Source: Mesorhizobium sp. ORS 3359 (GTDB taxonomy: Bacteria; Pseudomonadota; Alphaproteobacteria; Rhizobiales; Rhizobiaceae). From it: a stretch of DNA of 64,000 bases. Numbering within the stretch: position 1 is the stretch's first letter; each line of letters begins with the position of its first letter. Positions 51,199 through 60,421 of this stretch are shown one piece after another. Under the pieces are notes generated by a model. The model worked only from the letters and a program-made list of their open reading frames with translations, had not been told where the DNA came from and did no database searches. Location of the stretch: assembly GCA_000824845.1 (NCBI GenBank), contig CCNC01000190.1, positions 1-64,000 of the forward strand, read 5' to 3'. A program made the position numbers and the translations under genes.

Positions 51199-51731
51199 TC
51201 ACTTTTCGACTTGCCCAAGAGGCTGACGCCGCAGCGTTGCCTAATATCGAACAGTCGGCAGGTGAGGCTTACCGAGATATTGCGGAGCTGGCCTGGATCG
51301 CCGATGACGACAACCAGACCGTAGAGCGTCATAAGCAACTCATCTCTCGGGGCGCCAGTTGGGTTGCGGTCGACCATCATGGTCGACCGGTGGCGTTTTT
51401 GAGTGCCGAGATACTGGATGATACCCTGCACATCTGGGAACTCGCTGTGCGCCTCGATCGGCAGCGCGTGGGGATTGGTCGCGCGTTGCTCGAGGAAGCA
51501 ATTGCGGATGCTGAACGACGTGGTCTCGTCGCTCTGAGTCTCACCACCTTCCGTGATGTGATCTGGAATGCGCCGTTCTATCAGAAGCTGGGTTTTCGGA
51601 TCCTCGAAGACGCGGGAGTCGGAGAGCAGCTTCGGGAAGTGCTGCGCCGAGAGGTGGCGCATGGCATGCCAGAGAGCCGGCGCTGCGCCATGCGCCTCGA
51701 TCTCTCCAATCCAAACCTTCCGGGATCTTAA
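51195..51731 (+). CDS. GNAT-family acetyltransferase
   Basis: A 178-residue GNAT protein. ITFRLAQEADAAALPNIEQSAGEAYRDIAELAWIADD at the start, then IWELAVRLDRQRVGIGRALLEEAI with the acetyl-CoA loop (Q-R-V-G-I-G-R) and FYQKLGFRILED. The ATG at 51195 overlaps the previous gene by four bases. It acetylates an unknown amine; last gene of the DoxX-GNAT-GNAT unit. Convergent with the ClC gene. Confidence 0.88.
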   Translation: MITFRLAQEADAAALPNIEQSAGEAYRDIAELAWIADDDNQTVERHKQLISRGASWVAVDHHGRPVAFLSAEILDDTLHIWELAVRLDRQRVGIGRALLEEAIADAERRGLVALSLTTFRDVIWNAPFYQKLGFRILEDAGVGEQLREVLRREVAHGMPESRRCAMRLDLSNPNLPGS

Positions 51732-51768
51732 GTTCCACCTAACGCGAGTCCTCTCGGCGAAGCAGGCC

Positions 51769-53127
51769 CTATAGGCTTCCGGCAGCGGTCGCTTCACCAC
51801 CTGCCGCTCTGCGGCGCCGGATGGCTTCGGCGACGAATACGCGGGACAACGCGTGATACAGCGGTTCATTGGAAATCAGCCGTGCCGTGCCATAACCCAG
51901 CATCGACGCGCACATTAGCGCGATGACATTGTCATGGTTGCCGGTCATTTCGAGGATGATGACGAAGGCGGTCATCGGCGCCTGCACCACGCCGGCGAAA
52001 TAACCGGCCATGCCGAGCAGCGCGGCGATGCCAGTGCCAGCGCCGAAAATGAGCCCCAGCGTGCTGCCAAGGCCCGCGCCGACAGCGAGTGACGGCGCGA
52101 AGATGCCTCCCGGAATCCCGGATACCATCGAGAGCAGCCCGGCGGAGAACTTCTCGAGGAAGAAGAAGGACGGTAGAGGCGTTCCTTCGATGGCTTCCCG
52201 CGCCTGCGCGTAGCCGGTGCCAAAGGTAAGGCCGCCCGATGCAAGGCCGATCCCCGCTACCGCCAGCCCGCAGATGCCCGCCACCGCCAGAGTGCGCCAT
52301 AATGGCTGCAGCGTGTTCCAGCGCCGAATGCGGCGCATTATCTTGAGAGCCAACAGCGAGAACAGCGCGCCAACACCGCCGCCGATGATGCCGCAGGACA
52401 GCACCAGAGGCCAGTCCCGGGCGAAGGCGACAGTGTCCCTGGCTATGCCGAAATAGGTGTAGTTGCCGAGCAGACCCAGCGAGGCGAGGCCGGCGAGGAT
52501 TACCGCCGTTAGAACCAGCCCGTTGGTGCGAGCCTCATAGGCACGCCCCATTTCCTCGATGGCGAAGACGATGCCGGCTAGCGGCGTGTTGAAAGCAGCC
52601 GCAATACCGGCGGCGGAGCCAGCGAGGATCAGCCCTCGTGCCTGCGCCATCCCGCCCCAGCGCGCAGCCTGTAGCATCACCGAGGCCCCGACCTGCACTG
52701 TCGGCCCTTCGCGGCCGATCGAGGCGCCGCAAGCGAGCCCAACCACAGTAAGAGCTATTTTGCCGGCCACTAGCCGTAGCGACAGAATATGGCTTCGGTC
52801 CTCGTCTTCGCGAAGATGTCGCGCGGCAATCGCCTGCGGAATGCCGCTGCCTTGCGAACCTGGAAAGAACACTTGGGCGAGCCAGGCGCAGAGCACGAAG
52901 CCGAGCGGTGTTGCCGCAAATGGCAGATAGAAGCGCCACCCGGTGTCCGCGCCGACCAAAGTGTGGAACAGGATCTGCGCTTCGTCGGCCATCATCGCGA
53001 AGAAGACGCTGACCAAGCCGATCGAGATGGCGCCGGCCCAGAAGACAAGGCGCGGCTGCCAGACGCGCCGCGACACCCACATCGCCTGCGAGCGGCGCAA
53101 CATCGGATGTTTTCGCTTGGCTGCCAT
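51769..53127 (-). CDS. ClC-family chloride channel/transporter
   Basis: A 452-residue ClC protein with ten or more helices. The selectivity motifs are GSQGSGIPQ (~residues 90), GREGPTVQ with the external-gate Glu, and FNTPLAGIVFAIEE. C-terminal helices include LGMAGYFAGVVQAPMTAFVIILEMTG. No CBS domains. The inner-membrane protein moves chloride, probably coupled to protons. ATG 53127 with GGGAACC is preferred to a GTG 21 bases upstream. Confidence 0.9.
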   Translation of the reverse strand: MAAKRKHPMLRRSQAMWVSRRVWQPRLVFWAGAISIGLVSVFFAMMADEAQILFHTLVGADTGWRFYLPFAATPLGFVLCAWLAQVFFPGSQGSGIPQAIAARHLREDEDRSHILSLRLVAGKIALTVVGLACGASIGREGPTVQVGASVMLQAARWGGMAQARGLILAGSAAGIAAAFNTPLAGIVFAIEEMGRAYEARTNGLVLTAVILAGLASLGLLGNYTYFGIARDTVAFARDWPLVLSCGIIGGGVGALFSLLALKIMRRIRRWNTLQPLWRTLAVAGICGLAVAGIGLASGGLTFGTGYAQAREAIEGTPLPSFFFLEKFSAGLLSMVSGIPGGIFAPSLAVGAGLGSTLGLIFGAGTGIAALLGMAGYFAGVVQAPMTAFVIILEMTGNHDNVIALMCASMLGYGTARLISNEPLYHALSRVFVAEAIRRRRAAGGEATAAGSL

Positions 53128-53330
53128 GTCGGTTCCCTGATGATCCACCCCGGCCTAGCACAGCCACCGGGCCAATCAACCTGAGAGGCCTGGTCACGTT
53201 GCTGTGAAGCCGTAACAGTCAGCCGCTGGGGCGCGAACTATCGAGAGATGTGGCGGGGCCTTTCCCAGCGACTGGGATCTGGTTTGTCGCCCGTGGCAAG
53301 TGTTTGGGGTCGAGCCGGAGGAGAAAGCCG

Positions 53331-54407
53331 ATGCTGGAACGCATTAAGGAGACGCAACCCGACCAGGAAAAACTTGAGGCGCTGCTTGGAAAGATGGTCG
53401 GCGATCTGGGCGCCATCACCACAGGAGCCGCGGTTCTGCTGGGCGATAGGCTCGGCTTGTTCGCGGCCATGAGCGAGGGCGGCAAGATGACCGCCGGACA
53501 GCTTGCCAAAAAAACCGGCACGCAGGAACGACTTGTGCGCGAATGGCTGTCGGCCCAGGCAGCCGCCGGCTATGTCGAATATGACGAAGCCGCCGACAAA
53601 TTCTACCTCAGCCCTGAGCAGGAACAGGTCTTCGTCAATGAGGACAGCCCCGCCTTCATGGCCGGTGCCTTCGAGGTCGTGCAGGCGCTGTGGCTCGACG
53701 AGGAGAAGGTGCGGCAGGCCTTCCGCTCCGGCAAGGGGCTGGGCTGGCACGATCACAGCGCCTGCCTGTTCCGCGGCACCGAACGCTTCTTCCGCCCAGG
53801 TTACAACGCCAACCTGATCGGTTCATGGTTGCCGGCGCTCGACGGTATGGTCGAGAAGCTGGAGCGGGGCATAGACGTCGCCGATGTCGGATGCGGCCAC
53901 GGCACCTCGACCGTGCTGATGGCCAAAGCGTTTCCAAACTCCCGCTTCGTTGGCTTCGATTATCATGCACCGTCGATCGAACGGGCGCGCGCCGCGGCCA
54001 AGGAGGCAGGCGTTGCCGGCAACACGCGCTTCGACGTGGCGTCGGCCAAGGATTTTCCCGGCACCTACGATCTCGTCGCCTTCTTCGACTGCCTGCACGA
54101 CATGGGCGATCCGGAAGGCGCGGCCAAACATGTGCACAAGGCGCTGCAGCCGGACGGCACCTGGATGATCGTCGAGCCTTTCGCGCACGACCAGCTTTCG
54201 GCGAACCTCAACCCGGTTGGCCGCATCTATTACGCCGCCTCTACCTTCATCTGCACGCCCGCATCGCTCTCCCAGGAAGTCGGACTCGGGCTTGGCGCCC
54301 AAGCTGGCGAAGCGAGGCTGCGCAAGGTCGTCACTGGCGGCGGGTTCAAGCGGTTCCGCCGCGCCACCGAGACGCCGTTCAACATGGTTCTCGAGGCACG
54401 CCCGTAA
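53331..54407 (+). CDS. Class I SAM-dependent methyltransferase with wHTH N-terminus
   Basis: A 358-residue protein. Residues ~20-90 resemble the winged-helix dimerisation part of O-methyltransferases (ITTGAAVLLGDRLGLFAAM, KKTGTQERLVREWLSAQAAAGYV). The SAM motif is DVADVGCGHGTSTVLMA (~184-200), followed by FVGFDYHAPSIERA and DCLHDMGDPEGAAKHVHKAL. GGAGGAG fixes the start at 53331; the longer open frame is rejected. Substrate unknown. The small monooxygenase-like gene follows after 35 bases. Confidence 0.9.
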   Translation: MLERIKETQPDQEKLEALLGKMVGDLGAITTGAAVLLGDRLGLFAAMSEGGKMTAGQLAKKTGTQERLVREWLSAQAAAGYVEYDEAADKFYLSPEQEQVFVNEDSPAFMAGAFEVVQALWLDEEKVRQAFRSGKGLGWHDHSACLFRGTERFFRPGYNANLIGSWLPALDGMVEKLERGIDVADVGCGHGTSTVLMAKAFPNSRFVGFDYHAPSIERARAAAKEAGVAGNTRFDVASAKDFPGTYDLVAFFDCLHDMGDPEGAAKHVHKALQPDGTWMIVEPFAHDQLSANLNPVGRIYYAASTFICTPASLSQEVGLGLGAQAGEARLRKVVTGGGFKRFRRATETPFNMVLEARP

Positions 54408-54442
54408 GGTTTTCAACAAGGGTTTTTTGACTGGAGGAGAAC

Positions 54443-54742
54443 ATGACTGCTTACAACGTCGTTCGGTTCCGCACCAAACCAGGCAAGGAACAGGCATTTA
54501 TCGATGCGCACAGGAAGGCAAATCTCGATGTCAGGGGCTTCCGCAAAGGTGCGCTCATCAGAACCGGGAATCGGACCTTCTGCGTCGTCGGTGAATGGAA
54601 CGACATGGATAGCCTGGCGGCGGCGCGGCCGCAGATGATTGGCCTTCTGGATACGATGCGCGACCTGCTTGAGGATCTCGGCGGCGAGCTCGGCGTGACC
54701 GATCCTGTCTCGGGAACGGTCGTCGCCGACATCGGGACCTAA
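54443..54742 (+). CDS. Antibiotic-biosynthesis-monooxygenase-like small protein
   Basis: A 99-residue ferredoxin-like alpha-beta protein (TAYNVVRFRTKPGKEQAFIDAHRKAN, TFCVVGEWNDMDSLAAARPQM), like the ABM family of small dimeric oxygenases/quinone monooxygenases. GGAGGAG precedes the ATG. It is read with the methyltransferase gene; specific role unknown. Confidence 0.75.
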   Translation: MTAYNVVRFRTKPGKEQAFIDAHRKANLDVRGFRKGALIRTGNRTFCVVGEWNDMDSLAAARPQMIGLLDTMRDLLEDLGGELGVTDPVSGTVVADIGT

Positions 54743-54880
54743 GTGGCCCAGCTGCAGCCGTGGACCGCTCGACCACTATACGTGAAGGGCCAGTCTCAAA
54801 TCAGAGCTGCGCACGAATAGCTAGAGTGGGGCCCGCCATCGACGTATGATACGATGCTCGATTTTTCGGGAGGATGAGCC

Positions 54881-55519
54881 ATGAATGCAGTGCCTCAATG
54901 GCGGCTCGCAGGCGACTGGTTCGACATCTGCAGCTGCGACATCCCTTGCCCTTGCGAATTCGCCCAGCGGCCGACAGGCAATCACTGCCAGGGCGTGCTG
55001 GCCTGGCATGTGCGCGAGGGTCAGTATGGCGACGTCAAGCTCGACGGCCTGACACTGGTCGCTCTCGGCCAGTTCGAAGGCAATCTCTGGGCCGGCGAGG
55101 CAAGGGCCGTGATGGGCATGTATCTGGACGAGAGGGCGAACGAGCGGCAGCGCGAAGCCCTGCAGATGATCTTCGGAGGCCAGGTCGGCGGCTGGCCGGC
55201 GGGCTTTGCCGCCACTGTCGGTGAGATGCGTGGCATGGAGTTCGTGCCGATCACTTTTGAGGTGGCGGGTGATCTGGCCACTTGGCGGGTCGATATTCCT
55301 GGCCTTGTCGTCGGACATGCGGAAGCGCTATCCGGACCGACCACGCCGCCCGGCAAGCGGGTGCAGACGATCAACCCGCCGGGTTCCGAGGTTGGCCCGG
55401 GCCAGGTTGCCACCTGGGGGCGTTCCGTCGAGGTGAGCACCAAAGGCTTTGGCCTCGACTGGACAGGCACCGCCCGTTCGAGCAAGCACATTCCGTTCGA
55501 CTGGAGCGGCCCGGACTAG
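54881..55519 (+). CDS. DUF1326 protein
   Basis: A 212-residue DUF1326 protein with the hallmark cysteine cluster CSCDIPCPC (Cys17, 19, 23, 25) that suggests metal binding. No clear signal peptide. The family has no firmly known function. It is followed after three bases by the DUF2182 gene, its regular partner. GGAGGATG precedes the ATG. Confidence 0.87.
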   Translation: MNAVPQWRLAGDWFDICSCDIPCPCEFAQRPTGNHCQGVLAWHVREGQYGDVKLDGLTLVALGQFEGNLWAGEARAVMGMYLDERANERQREALQMIFGGQVGGWPAGFAATVGEMRGMEFVPITFEVAGDLATWRVDIPGLVVGHAEALSGPTTPPGKRVQTINPPGSEVGPGQVATWGRSVEVSTKGFGLDWTGTARSSKHIPFDWSGPD

Positions 55520-55522
55520 GGC

Positions 55523-56380
55523 ATGACGATGGCTGGCGCGTTCCTCAGGAAATCGCGGTGGTTGCGGGGCATCCCTCTCGGTCTACTCGCATCGCTCGTA
55601 GGGCTGACAGCAGTGGCGTGGGCGCTTACCCTTTACCAGACGTTCAGCATGGATAAACCCATGGGCATTGCCGTGCGCGGCGGTGTGGAAGGTATGGAAG
55701 GCATGGCCGGCATGGCCATGGCCGGAATTGCAGCCGACGGCTGGTCAGTGGCGGGCGCTGCCGCTTTTCTCGCCGTGTGGACGGTGATGATGGCGGCGAT
55801 GATGTTGCCAGCTGCGGCGCCGATGATCTTTATGTTCGCGGCGGCGCAGGCGAGGCGCGAACAGCGCGTGGCCATCCCAACGTGGACTTTCGTCGCGGGC
55901 TATCTGCTCATCTGGGCGGCGGCGGGCCTTGTCGTGTATGTTCTGGTCCAGCTCGGTAGCGACCTTGCAACGAGCCTCGATCCACCCCAGCGTTCGAAAT
56001 GGGCACCGCTCGCGCTCGGTGCCACGCTTGGCGTCGCCGGGCTCTACCAATTCACGGCCCTCAAGCACATCTGCCTCAGCCATTGCCGTTCGCCGCTTGC
56101 TTTCGTTGCGCAGCACTGGCGCGAGGGGCGTGTGGGCGCGCTCAAGATGGGGCTGCGCCACGGCCTCTATTGCTTTGGCTGCTGCTGGGCGCTGTTTGCC
56201 GTGCTGGTCGCGACCGGCGTCATGAGCATCGCCTGGATGCTGCTTTTGACGCTTATCGTCTTCGTCGAGAAGCTGCTGCCCCGTGGCCGGCGCTTCGAAG
56301 GTAGCCTGGGCGTGGCTCTGGTGGGCCTCGGGATCGTTGTGTCGCTTGGGGCGATCGATATGCCTTGGATTGGGGGCTAG
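55523..56380 (+). CDS. DUF2182 multi-pass membrane protein
   Basis: A 285-residue inner-membrane protein with about six to seven segments. Met/Gly-rich region EGMEGMAGMAMAG (~residues 52-64), MMAAMMLPAAAPMIFMFA, LKHICLSHCRSPL and a LYCFGCCWALF Cys cluster point to metal binding. The DUF1326/DUF2182 pair is widespread in rhizobia and is suspected to handle a metal or small molecule. It is read with the DUF1326 gene. Confidence 0.88.
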   Translation: MTMAGAFLRKSRWLRGIPLGLLASLVGLTAVAWALTLYQTFSMDKPMGIAVRGGVEGMEGMAGMAMAGIAADGWSVAGAAAFLAVWTVMMAAMMLPAAAPMIFMFAAAQARREQRVAIPTWTFVAGYLLIWAAAGLVVYVLVQLGSDLATSLDPPQRSKWAPLALGATLGVAGLYQFTALKHICLSHCRSPLAFVAQHWREGRVGALKMGLRHGLYCFGCCWALFAVLVATGVMSIAWMLLLTLIVFVEKLLPRGRRFEGSLGVALVGLGIVVSLGAIDMPWIGG

Positions 56381-56507
56381 CGCCTTCGCATGTGGCAGTA
56401 AACGAGCAGGAGCACAAGCATCCCTGCTGTGCCAGCAGCGATCTGCAATCCATTCGCATCGCGCTGGTTTTCCAGTAGGCTGTGGCCAGATAGATTGAGG
56501 ATCGGGC

Positions 56508-57953
56508 GTGACGGCAGTCAACGATCGTCTTCTCGAAAGCAAGATGACCAAGGTGGAGCAGGCGCGCGCCTGGAGCCCGCGCGTCATCTCGAAATTCGAA
56601 ACGCTGATCAGGAGCGCCGACGACCAATCAGTCTATCGCGTCAATCCGCTGGCCTTTGCTCGCGACCGCGCAATCGCCGAGCCTGAAGCAATCGACCTCT
56701 TCCTTCACGCCGCCCGCTGTGGGCTGTTCGACATGAGTTGGGATGTGCTTTGTCCCCAGTCCGGGATGGTGCTCGACAGCTTCGGCGCCCTGCGCACGCT
56801 GAAGACCCACTACGTCTGTGGCCTGTGCGACGTGTCGGGCGACACCGACCTCGACGATTTCATCGAGGTCACCTTCTCGATATCGCCGAAGCTGCGGCGC
56901 CTGCCGCACCATGATCCCGAGACGCTGTCTGTCGAGGATTTTCACTGGAAGCTGCACTTCGGGCACGATGGGCGGCTACCGGGCCAACACGTTCGCTTTC
57001 TTGACGTTCTGCGCGGCTTCGTTCGAGGCATGACGTATCTGCCGCCCGGGACCACCACAGTGCTCCGCGCCGACCTGGGACCGGGCGCCCTTGCGGGCGT
57101 CAATGTGCAGACGCAGGCGGCATTCGCCGTGCCGATATCGGGCGATCCGGTGTTGGCGCCGACGCTTCTGAAGGTCGACTATGACGGCAAACGCTTCCTG
57201 CCGGCATTGCCCGCTGTGCCACCCGGTCCCATCGTCATCGAGGTAGCGAATAGAGGTCCGGTGCGAGGTTCGTTGCTTGCCATCAACTGGCCGCCCGAGC
57301 TTGTCGCGCTGACCACCAAGCCAGCGCTCGATTTCGACCCTTATGTTTCCGGTGGTGCTCTGCTTGCGCGGCAAACCTTCCGCCAGCTCTTCCGGTCCGA
57401 ACGTGTCGACGAGAAGGAGGGACTCGGCATCCGGCAGGTCACCTTCATTTTTACGGACCTCAAGGGTTCGACCGCCATGTATGAGCGCCTGGGCGATCTC
57501 AACGCCTATGCTTTGGTCCGCGAGCATTTCGCTCTGGTCAACGCGGCGGTTCACCAACATTCGGGAGCGGTGGTCAAGACGATCGGCGATGCGGTGATGG
57601 CGGCATTTTCGCGGCCGTCGGATGCTATTTCGGCCGCGCTGCACATCTTTGAAGAAATCGATCGCTTCAACGGCGACCATGACGGACCGGGGATCATCCT
57701 CAAGATCGGTGCCCATTGTGGACCGTCGATCGCCGTGACGCTCAACGACAACCTGGACTATTTCGGCCAGACCGTAAATGTCGCCGCGCGCGTGCAGTCC
57801 TTGGCTGAAGCGGGCCAGGTCTGCATTTCCGAGGCGCTTCATTCCGCGCCCGGCGTCAGCGAAATTCTTGCCGGCCATCGTGTCGTGGCCTTTGACGCGC
57901 CCCTTCGAGGCGTGGAGGGCGATGCTACCGTCTACCGCATCATGCGGGGATAG
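56508..57953 (+). CDS. Class III adenylate/guanylate cyclase, DUF5939 N-terminus
   Basis: A 481-residue protein starting with GTG after GAGGATC. Residues ~20-290 are the DUF5939-type sensory part, with Cys pairs (LCPQSG, CGLCDVSG). Residues ~305-480 form a class III cyclase: metal Asp in FIFTDLKGSTAMYE and IGDAVMAAF, and YFGQTVNVAARVQ carrying the transition-state Asn/Arg. It makes cAMP or cGMP. It is unlike the cyclase/AAA protein at 22806. Confidence 0.88.
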   Translation: MTAVNDRLLESKMTKVEQARAWSPRVISKFETLIRSADDQSVYRVNPLAFARDRAIAEPEAIDLFLHAARCGLFDMSWDVLCPQSGMVLDSFGALRTLKTHYVCGLCDVSGDTDLDDFIEVTFSISPKLRRLPHHDPETLSVEDFHWKLHFGHDGRLPGQHVRFLDVLRGFVRGMTYLPPGTTTVLRADLGPGALAGVNVQTQAAFAVPISGDPVLAPTLLKVDYDGKRFLPALPAVPPGPIVIEVANRGPVRGSLLAINWPPELVALTTKPALDFDPYVSGGALLARQTFRQLFRSERVDEKEGLGIRQVTFIFTDLKGSTAMYERLGDLNAYALVREHFALVNAAVHQHSGAVVKTIGDAVMAAFSRPSDAISAALHIFEEIDRFNGDHDGPGIILKIGAHCGPSIAVTLNDNLDYFGQTVNVAARVQSLAEAGQVCISEALHSAPGVSEILAGHRVVAFDAPLRGVEGDATVYRIMRG

Positions 57954-57989
57954 AAGCGATTGCGTGCCCAGCTCCCTTTCTCAACTGCC

Positions 57990-58325
57990 TGGAACCGAAG
58001 CTTGTGGCGTCTGCCAAGGTCAAGCAATTCTTGCCGCTCTCCACGGCTGATCAACGCGTCGTCAGACGATTGATTGAACGCTCCGGCTATAGCGAAATCC
58101 ATTCGAATTTATCGGAGCCGAGGTGATTGTTGGTCGCGATCTCGAAGAGGCTGTCGAATTTCAGCTTGCTCGAACCAGCCGGCGAGGTCTCGGCGAGGCA
58201 GGGAACGGAGCCGTCCAGAAGCGAGCGCGCATAACCGACGTGCTGAAGGCCGAACCGAGCGGTATCTGAGGCCGGTCGGCGTTATAATGAGCTCCGGTTC
58301 ATGGAAGGTATCGGCGCGGCGTTGA
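57990..58325 (+). pseudogene. Methyltransferase remnant (C-terminal end)
   Basis: One frame gives RVVRRLIERSGYSEIH, the next GAEVIVGRDLEEAVEFQLA and a third MSSGSWKVSARR. The order and spacing match the end of UbiE-type class I methyltransferases common in rhizobia (LEEAVEFQLA ... SSSWKITAR). At least two frameshifts near 58120 and 58265 separate the parts, so it is non-functional. The remaining interval 57954-58413 shows nothing else. Confidence 0.5.
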
Positions 58326-58413
58326 GCGCAATGTGGGTTTCTTCCTTGGCCAGAAGTCGCCTCTGATACCGTCCGCTTTCGGCAAATCGCAATCCTGATT
58401 CATAAGGTCGATT

Positions 58414-58789
58414 TTGAGGCGCAAAGCAGCAGTTCGCATCGTAGGCGCCGGCGTGGCCTCATGGATGGTTGCGCAGGGAAAGGACTGTCCCCGCTACACG
58501 GCGGCACCATGCCTCGCAGCAGGCGAAGGCTGAAGCTGCCTAAGTTGGAGTGTGGGTCGGCAACTTCGAAACGCCCTGGGACTGGCGTGCCTCGCACCAG
58601 GATGGGCAAGCGCCACTCGGGATCATCAGGCGCAAGCTAGTCGCTCAGGGCGGCTACTCGTGCGAACCGCGGCGGACGTGCAAGCAGATCAGCGCCTGCG
58701 ACGAGGCCCAGCGGTATCTGCAGAGCTGCTCTTGTGGCGCCAAGCTGGATCGAGACGGCGACGGCGTGGCCTGCGAAACGCTCTGCTGA
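58414..58789 (+). pseudogene. Excalibur calcium-binding domain gene, broken
   Basis: The C-terminal part is clear: CEPRRTCKQISACDEAQ and CGAKLDRDGDGVACE, the excalibur Ca-binding motif (DxDxDGxxCE). Upstream one frame begins with TTG 58414 (RRKAAVRIVGAGVASWM, signal-like), but a stop and frameshift around 58525-58545 separate it from FETPWDW. The short open frame from 58550 starts with a TTG/ATG without a ribosome site. Probably a secreted protein gene that decayed. Confidence 0.6.
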
Positions 58790-59065
58790 GGAAGTTGTGG
58801 TGGCGGTCCTTGAAGAGCTGTTTACGCGATCCAGCGGGATCAAACGCTATCTACGACCACGCTGCTCTCGGCTGAGGATGACATTGAGGCTGATCTGATG
58901 ACGGAGCCAGTCTTATCCCTGGCGGGGGGGTAGAGTCGGGTATGCAAAGGTGGCCCGAAAGGCTGGCGAAGTGGGCCGCCAGGTGGAGGGCACAGCCTGG
59001 CGGCTCGACACGTAACGCTTCGTGCGGGGGCTTGTTTGCCAACTTGTGGCAGCCAAACTTCGTCA

Positions 59066-59623
59066 CTACCTGGCGGGCTGCGGTTCATCCAGCTTGTTGA
59101 GATACCGGATCTGACGGCCTCGTTCTCCAACCGGCTCCTTTGAGATCATCCTTCGCACATCCTCGGTGAATTCTTGGAGGTCCCTTTCGAACCGCCCATC
59201 ATCATCTTCATCAAGCATTTCATCGTGCATTTTGAATTCACTCCACACCTTGCTGCGGTCTAGTGGGTGGAACGGCACCTGGGACTGATATGCCGCTTGA
59301 AGCGCATTTGGCTCGCTGACCCAGACCTCATCAAAACCGGTGCACATTGCAGCTCCATCGCCCCGACATTGCTCCAAGGCAACGACACTCACCCAATGGT
59401 ATTTTTCATTCAAGTAGCCGACAATAGATTGCGCCGAGGCCGCGTTTCCGTTTTCTGTTTGCAGGAAGAGAAAGAGGAACGCTCTGCGCCTCATCCTTTC
59501 CGTTTCCTGCACCACATACCTAATGGCATCCTCGTCTATGTCAGAGTTTACGTAGAGGAAATTACAACTCCACCGTCGCGCGAAGAACTTAGCCCCGAGA
59601 GACACATATTCACCAACTTCCAT
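59066..59623 (-). CDS. Orphan protein of the accessory module
   Basis: A 185-residue protein, AAAGGACC upstream of the ATG. I do not recognise a family. It shows alpha-beta periodicity (WSCNFLYVNSDIDEDAIRYVV, AFLFLFLQTENGN, SIVGYLNEKYHWVSVVALE) and an acidic C-terminal stretch (EMLDEDDDGRFE). No signal peptide or membrane segment. The inverted repeats at 59707 and 59764 lie in front and may control it. The 276-base gap downstream (58790-59065) shows no gene. Confidence 0.6.
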   Translation of the reverse strand: MEVGEYVSLGAKFFARRWSCNFLYVNSDIDEDAIRYVVQETERMRRRAFLFLFLQTENGNAASAQSIVGYLNEKYHWVSVVALEQCRGDGAAMCTGFDEVWVSEPNALQAAYQSQVPFHPLDRSKVWSEFKMHDEMLDEDDDGRFERDLQEFTEDVRRMISKEPVGERGRQIRYLNKLDEPQPAR

Positions 59624-59706
59624 AGAGGTCCTTTCGGATTATTCGCCAATACTTCTATCGTTCTGGCCGAAGACGAGAAATAGCGAAACCTGCCATGCGT
59701 TACGAT

Positions 59707-59725
59707 GGGTAAATTCTACTTACCC
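59707..59725. promoter_or_regulatory. Inverted repeat, putative operator
   Basis: GGGTAA and TTACCC are separated by seven bases, 84 bases upstream of the orphan gene start at 59623. The form fits a dimeric regulator site. Confidence 0.4.
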
Positions 59726-59763
59726 TATAGTATCCGCCAGAAAGGCTCGGAAACGCCCTCGTT

Positions 59764-59777
59764 CTCGCTATAGCGAG
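59764..59777. promoter_or_regulatory. Perfect 14-base palindrome
   Basis: CTCGCTATAGCGAG is a perfect palindrome in the 289-base gap between the two accessory genes. It may be a regulatory site or part of a mobile-element junction. No gene was found in the gap. Confidence 0.4.
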
Positions 59778-59912
59778 GCGACGGCGCGTTAGAACCCACC
59801 ACCACTAATATGTCTCGGAGGAGACCAGACCAGCCCATCAGTTGCCAGTGCCACGCGGGACGCATGAACAAATGTGAGCAATCCTCGCGTTAATACAATT
59901 ATTTCATCTAAC

Positions 59913-60398
59913 CTAGGCAACCTCGACCTCGCGGAAATTCCGCCACAGCCGATTCACCGCGGGGAACAGATTACTTACGCCCTCAAGCTGGGAGATACGT
60001 TCGCGGACGGCATCCTCGCTGATCTCGTCGAGCGACATACCCATTTGCTGGAGCCAGAGCGCCGAGAACTGCCAATCAGAACACGCCCCCCCCGAGAGCC
60101 ACTCGGCGATCTTGTCCGGGCGATAGTAGATGCGGTTGCCCTGCCCGCGCCGCATCGGTTCGGTTGCGGGGCCCAGATCCCTCATGCGCCAGTTCGCCAG
60201 GGACTGGAGGGAGGTGCCCAGGAACCTGGCTGCAAGGCGAGAAGGTATCGGTCGCCACGGAGGCAGGCTGGTCGACATGGCCGTCGTATAGAAGTGCTTA
60301 ATATCGACGTGCCTAGCAATGCCCTTCGGTGTCCAACTGTCCAACTGTCCAACCTCTTTTTCTTCAAGGTGACAGTTAGGAGAGATATAAGTCTGCAT
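59913..60398 (-). CDS. Helix-turn-helix protein of the accessory module
   Basis: A 161-residue protein. A helix-turn-helix of MerR/AlpA type is seen at ~residues 52-100 (SRLAARFLGTSLQSLANWRM, GNRIYYRPDKIAEWLSGG), the pattern of excisionase-like DNA-binding proteins in integrated elements. It starts 23 bases after the primase-helicase stop, so it is probably cotranscribed. A Met at residue 41 is an alternative start. Confidence 0.6.
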   Translation of the reverse strand: MQTYISPNCHLEEKEVGQLDSWTPKGIARHVDIKHFYTTAMSTSLPPWRPIPSRLAARFLGTSLQSLANWRMRDLGPATEPMRRGQGNRIYYRPDKIAEWLSGGACSDWQFSALWLQQMGMSLDEISEDAVRERISQLEGVSNLFPAVNRLWRNFREVEVA

Positions 60399-60421
60399 AG
60401 CACCTTGCTCCGCGCGCCTGG

